From Antedon mediterranea (lineage: Eukaryota; Echinodermata; Crinoidea; Comatulida; Antedonidae), in NCBI RefSeq assembly GCF_964355755.1, contig NC_092675.1, forward strand, positions 23,474,412 through 23,538,411: a DNA stretch of 64,000 nt. The letters run 5' to 3'. The position numbers were made by a program, and so were the translations under genes. Under the pieces are notes generated by a model, which saw only the letters and a program-made list of their open reading frames with translations, was not told the DNA's origin and made no database searches. This document shows, piece after piece, positions 57,826-64,000 of the stretch; the stretch's first letter is position 1, and each line of letters starts with the position of its first letter.

Positions 57826-60800
57826 TTAGACAAAACTGAGAAGTTCAACATCAAAGACCAACGTTGAAGATGGTGGAATAGTGTGTAGCAGTTAAGGAAA
57901 ATAATCTTTTCAACATTTTACCTAGCTAAAAAATAAAAAAGTAATACAGTACTTTAAACAATAATCATAAAATATAATTATTATAAATAAGGAGTTAAAC
58001 TAAGTTAACATTTTCATTTAAACATTTTGAATAGCACTTCTGATCAATATAAATTCACCACAGTGGTTCATTACTGTAGGGTTTTGAATTATTGACATTT
58101 AGGAGTTGACTAGCATAATAGACCATGATTTATTCCAACATCCAGGATAATATTTTAGACATTCAAATATAATTTTTTTAATGAAAATGTCATCCATGTA
58201 AAATAATTTTATAAATAAATAAATAAATAATTTATATTATTAAAACTATTGTTACGTACAGTACAAGCATGCTCGATTTGAACATTTCAAATTGACAAAT
58301 TTGTTTTCATCAAAGCTGAAGTGGACACTCACAGACTTATAGGCTAAAACATGGGCTGGTGGTAGCAATTCATTTTTTGTCATAGGGAAAACAATTGGGA
58401 AATTATGTTAAATGAATTTCTTTATAATTATTAATAGGGAAAATTTCATCACTCATCAACTTCATTGAGCATTACAAAATAACATGTTTGTCAGTGTTTT
58501 TTTTGTGAAAAGGGCATTATATAAATTATTGAAAATAAAATAACAATTTAAAGGATATACACCAGGATAACCTTTGCTTCCATATGCAAAATCAGGAGGA
58601 CAGGTGAGGACTGCTCGTTCTCCTTTACTCATCTGAAATAAACAATAAATAAAATATTAACAATGTTACAAACATACATATATGTTGGGCTTATTGCTGC
58701 ATTACACAACATCTTTAAAGCTCTGTGTACACTATCAAACTAGTTTGACAACAAAAGTGTGATGTGCCCAAATATGGTAGTAATATGACATCATCATGTC
58801 CATATATGGGCACATCACATTTTTTTGTCACATAAAGTTTGATAGTCTAAACAGAGCAATTTTAGAATTTAAATTATTAAAAAAAAAAGATTACAGTATG
58901 AATTCTCTTTATTTTGAATGATATGTAGTTTTTTTAACCACTAAATAATCAAATATCTATAGGCTTAGAATTAACATGATCATGATGATAACAATCATGT
59001 TCTTGATAGACCTCGAATCAAGGGCTCCAGTAGGTTAAAGCCTTTACCACTAGATAAATCACCACCAAATATTTCGGTTGGGAAACGCTGTTTTCAACAA
59101 GGTATTTATTCTCTCTCTATGCTTATATAGCATCCTCTATAATGTCCCATATTATGTCATAATTAAGGTAATGAATTATTCATGATTTCTGCCTTAGTCT
59201 CATAGGAAAAAAAATAATGCGGCCTGGCAGTGAAAATAGTTTATACTGTATTAGCCATCATACAATATTCAAAAGCCCATTTTGATTTCAATGTTAGCCC
59301 ACCCGTGGTTAGATGACGTAGTAGTGCAGACTTTCAACTTATTGGTATGGCCCCATTCATAGGGAGCAGTAAGTGATCACATCTGCAGAGTATTTTATTT
59401 TATTACACTTGTAACATTATCAACATTAATGATTGTAATTCTTCTCTATTACAATTATGAGATAAATATAAAAAAGAAGATGGATGATGAACTTCTCCAT
59501 TGGACCAACAAGTAATTACAGTCAAATCTAATTGGACTGGAATAAAAAAGTTGAAGTTATCCGAACTTCAACATGACAAATTTGTAAAAACAATGCTCCG
59601 AATAGTACACAGTACTGCTCTCTGCACAAACATGGAATGACTCATGCTGAGCATTTAATTGAGTTTATTAAATTCTAGGCTTTGATTTTAACGCTAATAG
59701 TAATATGTACTGTATTGTTCAGTTCAAATTTCAAGTTTATTGTAAACAATATGATAATAAAGAACATACATTAATAAATAACAATTGTGTGAGGAGGACG
59801 CATTAAGCCAAGGCTTTAAGTTTGGTCCTCCATTGTACTGTATTAAGCAAATAAAAAATTATTCATTTTCATTCTTCTGTCTACCAGGGAAGCAAAACTC
59901 AGACAACAATACACCACCAGATTGAGAGAGAACTGATATTTTCCCATACTATCACCTCTCTCAGTTTGTTATCCGTATCATTTTCATCTGCATTTTGAGT
60001 TTGTTGGAAATCAGACTTAAGCCGATTTTCCACTAGGCGAATTTGTTCGCGCGAATCAAAGGCGTCAGCTAATACGCATGCGTAGATAAGGATTTGGAAG
60101 ACGTAAACATGAATACACATGCGTACAAGCTGGCGCGTTCGATTCGCGCGAACAAATTCGCCTAGTGGAAAATCGGCTTTATACCAAAACCACTAAAGAA
60201 TGTGTATACTGTACTGTATAGTATTAGTTACACAGAATGTATAGGTATAGGAATTTCGACATAGGTGGAGTCAACTGTAATTTTGTAAACTGTTATTAAA
60301 GCAAGATAATACAAAAAACAACCTTAGCAACGCCGACGTCCCATCCTTTTATGACTTGACCTGCTCCTAATTTAAATTTGAAGGGCTTGCCACGATCACG
60401 AGATGAATCAAACTTTGTTCCATCTGTCAAAGTTCCTAAAATACAGTAAAAGGTACACAAACAATTGTAAACTATACAATGACAAAAAAATGTCAACTGA
60501 TGCTACTGTATTAAAAAGAAAAAGCGAACCCAAAGAATAGGTTACTGTCTCCATCAAATGCAAGGGTTTATGCATTTATGCAAAGTTGATTATCTCAGTA
60601 CAGGTACTTTTATATTGTACTAACCTTAATAGAATTTTGGTATGGAATCACTGTGCCCTACTACTACTAATGTATTTATTTACCATTTTTGAAATACTGT
60701 AGTAGTGTTACAATAATAATCTACAAGATCCAAATATTTTGGAAGTATTCTGAAAAAATTCGATGGGAAAGGAATTACATAACTAGCAAACAACAGACTT

Positions 60801-60890
60801 AATGCTTTATACTGTTCCTGTAATTGATTAATATTTACATACCTGTATAATGAACTTCTACTGTTTGGCCATTCTTAGGAAAATTGGAAC
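57826..60890 (-). CDS. FKBP1A-like: FKBP12-like peptidyl-prolyl cis-trans isomerase, last four coding exons (first exon not in window)
   Basis: Coding exons 60843-60890, 60323-60435, 58559-58632, 57826-57880, stop TAA at 57826-57828. They encode about 97 residues of a protein that is 108 residues long in vertebrates; only the first dozen or so residues are missing. Landmarks are [62 protein letters not shown] and [12 protein letters not shown]. The FK506-binding and active-site residues Tyr26, Phe36, Asp37, Arg42, Phe46, Val55, Ile56, Trp59, Tyr82 and Phe99 (human numbering) are all present; human His87 is Tyr here. FKBP12 is a cytosolic prolyl isomerase that also binds ryanodine and TGF-beta family receptors. 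No membrane anchor or TPR domain is seen. The last intron is AT-AC (separate entry). The donor after GVAK (GTTGTT) is weak. Confidence 0.92.
57881..58558 (-). other. U12-type AT-AC intron in the FKBP12-like gene
   Basis: No GT-AG pair joins the last two FKBP exons, because an in-frame TAA stands just upstream of the last exon with no AG in between. Instead the donor reads ATATCCTTT (58558 downward), the branch site reads TTCCTTAAC (57891-57899) and the acceptor ends CAC about 10 bases later. These match the U12-dependent AT-AC consensus. Splicing there restores PGVIPP exactly, the conserved FKBP sequence. Confidence 0.85.
58715..58863. mobile_element. MITE of the AAAGCTCTGT family
   Basis: Starts TTAAAGCTCTGTGTACACTA and ends with the inverse (TTTGATAGTCTAAACAGAGC). 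It shares the internal GACATCATCATGTCC and GGGCACATCACAT with the element at 34967-35290. It lies in an FKBP intron. Confidence 0.7.
60018..60181. mobile_element. Foldback MITE, TAAGCCGATTTTCC family, copy 2
   Basis: Both arms (starting TAAGCCGATTTTCCACTAGG and including GAATTTGTTCGCGCGAATC) are nearly complete and inverted to each other. It lies in an intron of the FKBP12-like gene. Confidence 0.8.
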
Positions 60891-61582
60891 CTAAAAATAA
60901 AAGACAAAATGTTATGAATATCATGCTAACTTCATGAATTGGGCTGAACAATGTAAAAATACAAAACGGAAAGGAAATATGCGAATGTTCGTTCTTAGGA
61001 AACTTAATAAATTTGGAGTGGAAAAGTTAATATTAAATTTGTTCTAATCATCAGTGGTTGAAAGTGTCATCGCTTTCTGCTGTATTTCTACAGTATGGTG
61101 TGAAAAATGTAAAGAAGAAGATAAAACTTCTATCCAACGCATCATGAAGAAATGTGACCTAATCACAGAAATGAATTATTCGCTGAAGGAAATATGTCAT
61201 AAATGTATTAAATCTAAACCACTAATGTTCAGAAAGAAGCAAAACACCCGCTATATAGTAAATCATAAAATGTGCTCCTAGAGAAATGATCTGTATTGAT
61301 CTATTAGATGTAGCCGAGAGATATAAAAGATACTGTGTTCCTTATTCGATCAGGTTGTATAACGCTGAATAATAATGAAGATAGCATAGTAAAGTCAGAA
61401 TTTTTATTTATTCTTTTAGCCAGTTTTATTGCATATTTTAACTAATTATTGGAACCTGTATAATGTAATGTTTATTGTATTTTTGACGTTCTTATTTGTT
61501 GCTTTTAAAATGTTGTATCCCCGTAGTATTCAGGTCTGTTTTTAATATATTGATTGTTTTAAATAATAGAAATATTGTATAA

Positions 61583-61890
61583 TATTACATAGCCTATGTA
61601 AATACGCGAACGTGATTGGATGAAACTGCATCACATGACTACCGCTGCGAGGATCGTAAATCGTATATATCCTCGAGAACGATGATATTGACTGAGTAAT
61701 TTTCGCGTAATTATCGTGTCCCCTGTCATTAAACATACAAATTCTCGAGTACGATGATATTGACTGTGTAATTTTCGTGTGGCAACACTCGTGTTTGCCG
61801 ATAAACAAAAGTCATCTACTCGATCTTGAACTCGGGTGGAATTGTCACGCCATCGCAAGACAACGCTTCAACCGCTGCGCCACGTAACTT
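61583..61890 (-). mobile_element. tRNA-derived SINE, family 2
   Basis: On the minus strand, near 61888, the head reads GTGGCGCAGCGGTTGAAGCG (A box), then GAGTTCAAGATC (B box) about 50 bases later. The body contains a pair of related units with CGATGATATTGACTG and ends in TTTACATAGGCTATGTAATA. Part of the body recurs on the plus strand at 27548-27673, which supports a mobile origin. Confidence 0.65.
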
Positions 61891-62333
61891 GCTTGAAGAA
61901 ATTAATCATCTAAACTATTTAAACTATGCATACATAGCGCCCTCCTTTGTTATTAGTCCACCCTAAATGTGATGAAACACCGTTTGTGATTGGTCAATAC
62001 TCACGGTAGTAACCTAGTTACTAGTACGCGCTGAACATCCGGTGATTCGGCTCTCCTCGAAGAGAAGAAGACGAATTGTTTATTCGGCCTACCTGATTAT
62101 AATATTATTATTAATAGGCTTATTGATGGAAATTCTTCTGTTAATTTAAACGACCTAGGTCTAAGTGAATATTTTATTGCCAAGGAATCATTAATTAGTA
62201 ATTATCTGTATATTATTCTTCGCAAGGTAAGGTGTCTAGGCAGGCTTGTTTAAATACAATACAAATACTATATCAGGCCTAGCCTAGCTTCACCCAACCC
62301 AGCAGCAGACTTGTTCTTGGCTATATAATATAA

Positions 62334-62517
62334 CAGATATTGCCTTTTATATCGGTTAAATATAAGATTTGACATCCCCTCGGGAATGATATTAAGTTCT
62401 CGGGGAATATATATTTCCCTCAGCTGGTGCTTCGGGAAATATATATTCCCTCGAACATAATATCATTCCCTCGGGGATGTCAAATCTTATATTTAACCTC
62501 TAAACAGTCAATATCTG
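62334..62517. repeat. Long near-perfect palindrome
   Basis: The arms include GGTTAAATATAAGATTTGAC, ATCCCCTCGGGAATGATATT and GGGAATATATATTTCCC, mirrored on the right side to 62498. An outer CAGATATTG / CAATATCTG pair extends it. The arms are about 65-70 bases around a short centre (AGCTGGTGCTT). Confidence 0.8.
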
Positions 62518-62600
62518 TATAATATTTACCCCTTATTATACATTTTTAAATTTTTAAAATGTACTCATATTATTTCCATTTTAATTGGAAAAATAAATTG

Positions 62601-62680
62601 AATCTTGAATTAGTACTATAATACTGTAGTACTAATTCAAGATTGAAAAAGCCTGACAAATAGTATTTGTCAGGCTTTTT
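62601..62680. repeat. Two adjacent short hairpins
   Basis: The first pairs AATCTTGAATTAGTAC with GTACTAATTCAAGATT. The second, 62646-62680, pairs AAAAAGCCTGACAAATA with TATTTGTCAGGCTTTTT. Confidence 0.75.
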
Positions 62681-62784
62681 GTGTACAATGAAACTGTATC
62701 TTTGTCTTTTTAAAATTATTTTGTCCTTTTGTTTTTAAACGTCTTTGTTTCCCCAGATATTAAAAACATAGTTTATTACTGATT

Positions 62785-63137
62785 TATTTATTATTTATTC
62801 AACTTCTCACTAACACTGTTAGTGAAGGATCGGGACCAACAGGTGGTAAACACCTCTAAAACGGTCCAGTCCCAATTGCACAGTTTCTGTGTGTGACAGT
62901 GGCTGTGTTTTGTGTGGACTAGTACACCGGGGCAACCCCCCTACTCGTCTCGAAAGATGTACTAGGTTCTTTAAAGTGCACATGAGCTATGTGTACACTG
63001 GACCTACGGTTTATAGTCCTTATCCGAGAAGACTCGTTCTACCACCAGAACCATAGAGCGAGTGAGCCTCGAACTCTTGCCGATGTTATGGCTACGTAAT
63101 TACGGTTCCACTGTCTTAACCGCTCGGCCACTCACTC
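62785..63137 (-). mobile_element. tRNA-derived SINE, family 1, second copy
   Basis: Read on the minus strand, it begins with the same tRNA-like head (GAGTGGCCGAGCGGTTAAG near 63130) and the same body as the copy at 24366-24690. It ends in an AATAAAT-type tail near 62790. Confidence 0.8.
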
Positions 63138-63412
63138 ATCAAACAATAAATAAATTCAATAGAATTAATTATAAAACAATTATACCAATATTGATTAGGC
63201 CTAGGCCGAGGAATAGAAAAGGCCTCAATCATAAAATAAAATCTACCTGGCAATATCAGCGTCCTATAGCCATTCATGTGAGTGACAGCTGTAATCTGAC
63301 TGAGCATGACCTACCTAGGCCTAAGTTAAAATACAGTTTTAGGAATGCAATTTTACCGTACCTTAACAGCGCCCTCTATAATTACTGTACCTTTTTAGTT
63401 TTTAGAAGTATG

Positions 63413-63544
63413 GATACGGTACCGTATCTTTAGCCACAGCGAATAATTTACGCAAACGCGTGGCTAAAGATACGGTACCGCATCCTAACTTCCACTTGCT
63501 AAAGGTATGGTAAAACTGCATTAGTTAGGATACGGTACCGTATC
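63413..63544. repeat. Cluster of GATACGGTACCGTATC palindromes
   Basis: The 16-base palindrome occurs exactly at 63413-63428 and 63529-63544, and with one change at 63469-63484. The flanking word CTTTAGCCACAG is present after the first and third copies and inverted before the second. Confidence 0.85.
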
Positions 63545-64000
63545 TTTTAGCCACAGCATTTAAATAAAATCGATGAAAAGAAAAACCCGGTTCAATTTTG
63601 GCAGTGGGGACTGCTTTTGGCCACAAATTTAGGCCTTGGATCATATTTGTCGTGGATGTCCATTTAATTTATTATATTGAAGTTCATCGGAAGGTCTATA
63701 GGGCATATGACCGGTTGGGCCGCCGACAAGTTGAGCCGCCGGTAATTTCTATGAAACGCCCAGTGCCTCTTTTTACAACATTTCGCGTAGTGATTAGAGT
63801 GGTGTCCTATAGAAAATAGTTCATGGTCTTTAGGTTTTAATTGTGTCATGAAAATAAATAATATATAATTACATATAGGCTACTAGCTAGGCTGGCCCTA
63901 GGCCTAGATAGGCTATAATACTAAAATAGCAAGGCCTACAGTAGCTACCTACTACACAGTACTACTCTAGGCCTACTACTATACTAGCCTAGCTAGTCTA

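Larger units (their letters stand above)
58633..60322. other. Middle intron of the FKBP12-like gene; holds two inverted-repeat elements
   Basis: 1.7 kb with no coding sequence. It contains MITE copies at 58715-58863 and 60018-60181. A short LINE-like tail, in antisense, is suggested near 59715-59790. Confidence 0.6.
60891..64000. other. Upstream side of the FKBP12-like gene; SINEs and palindromes, no coding exon found
   Basis: I looked for an exon resembling MGVQVETISPGDG ending in phase 1 before a GT donor and found none, so the first FKBP exon is probably beyond 64000. A CpG-containing stretch at about 61950-62060 with a CCAAT motif could be a promoter, but its direction is unclear. The rest is two SINEs (61583-61890 and 62785-63137), a long palindrome (62334-62517), short hairpins (62601-62680) and a palindrome cluster (63413-63544). 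Confidence 0.5.

Noticed and set aside
61054-61281. A 75-codon plus-strand ORF near the FKBP gene
   Set aside because: No recognisable motif, AT-rich codons, and no start or splice context to support it.
61805-61890. A functional tRNA gene on the minus strand
   Set aside because: Same reasoning: boxes A and B without convincing acceptor pairing, continuous with a repeated SINE body.
61950-62060. First coding exon of the FKBP12-like gene
   Set aside because: A GT donor candidate exists (near 62005) but the preceding frames give no MGVxVE-like sequence; at most it is an untranslated exon or promoter.
62646-62680. Rho-independent terminator
   Set aside because: The shape fits, but the window is animal nuclear DNA with spliced genes, so a bacterial terminator has no meaning here.
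63062-63433. A 123-codon ORF at the right end as a gene
   Set aside because: Its first part runs through the antisense of the SINE at 62785-63137, and it shows no domain or splice support.

Overview
The window is animal nuclear DNA: AT-rich, with long introns and many small transposons. It carries three protein-coding genes, all on the minus strand. The kinds of gene present (a full laminin alpha-5-type chain, a TRPA1-type ankyrin channel and an FKBP12-type immunophilin), the compact intron-rich structure and the MITE/SINE load suggest an invertebrate deuterostome, most likely an echinoderm. The phylum is an inference from general character and no species can be named. Every exon below was placed by reading both splice sites, the codon phase and the similarity of the translation to known families; no database search was run.

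Layout from left to right. Positions 144-9592 hold the 5' part of a TRPA1-like gene: eight coding exons, 366 codons, all ankyrin repeats, with the channel part lying off the left edge. Positions 9593-11893 are intergenic. Positions 11894-52763 hold one complete laminin alpha gene: 69 coding exons, 10,785 coding bases, a predicted 3,594-residue protein. Reading frame is kept at all 68 exon junctions. Its domain order is signal peptide, LN, LE array, alpha3/alpha5-type domain IVb, LE, domain IVa (L4), LE, coiled coil and five LG domains, which is the laminin alpha-5 architecture. Positions 52764-57825 are intergenic and rich in MITEs. Positions 57826-60890 hold the last four coding exons of an FKBP12-like prolyl isomerase. 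Its last intron looks like a textbook U12-type AT-AC intron. The first coding exon was not found and probably lies beyond 64000. The right end, 60891-64000, holds a tRNA-derived SINE of each of two families and several palindromes.

The three genes belong to different systems (sensory or stress channel, basement-membrane scaffold, protein-folding and signalling enzyme), and nothing suggests co-regulation. Most of the remaining structure is mobile DNA: at least eight families of terminal-inverted-repeat or foldback elements, two tRNA-derived SINE families, two 5S-rRNA-derived elements, a decayed LINE 3' end and several minisatellites. The points most worth a second look are the AT-AC intron, a conserved RGD in laminin domain IVa, the short N-terminus of the TRPA1-like protein, the 5S-derived elements and the palindrome clusters at the right end.
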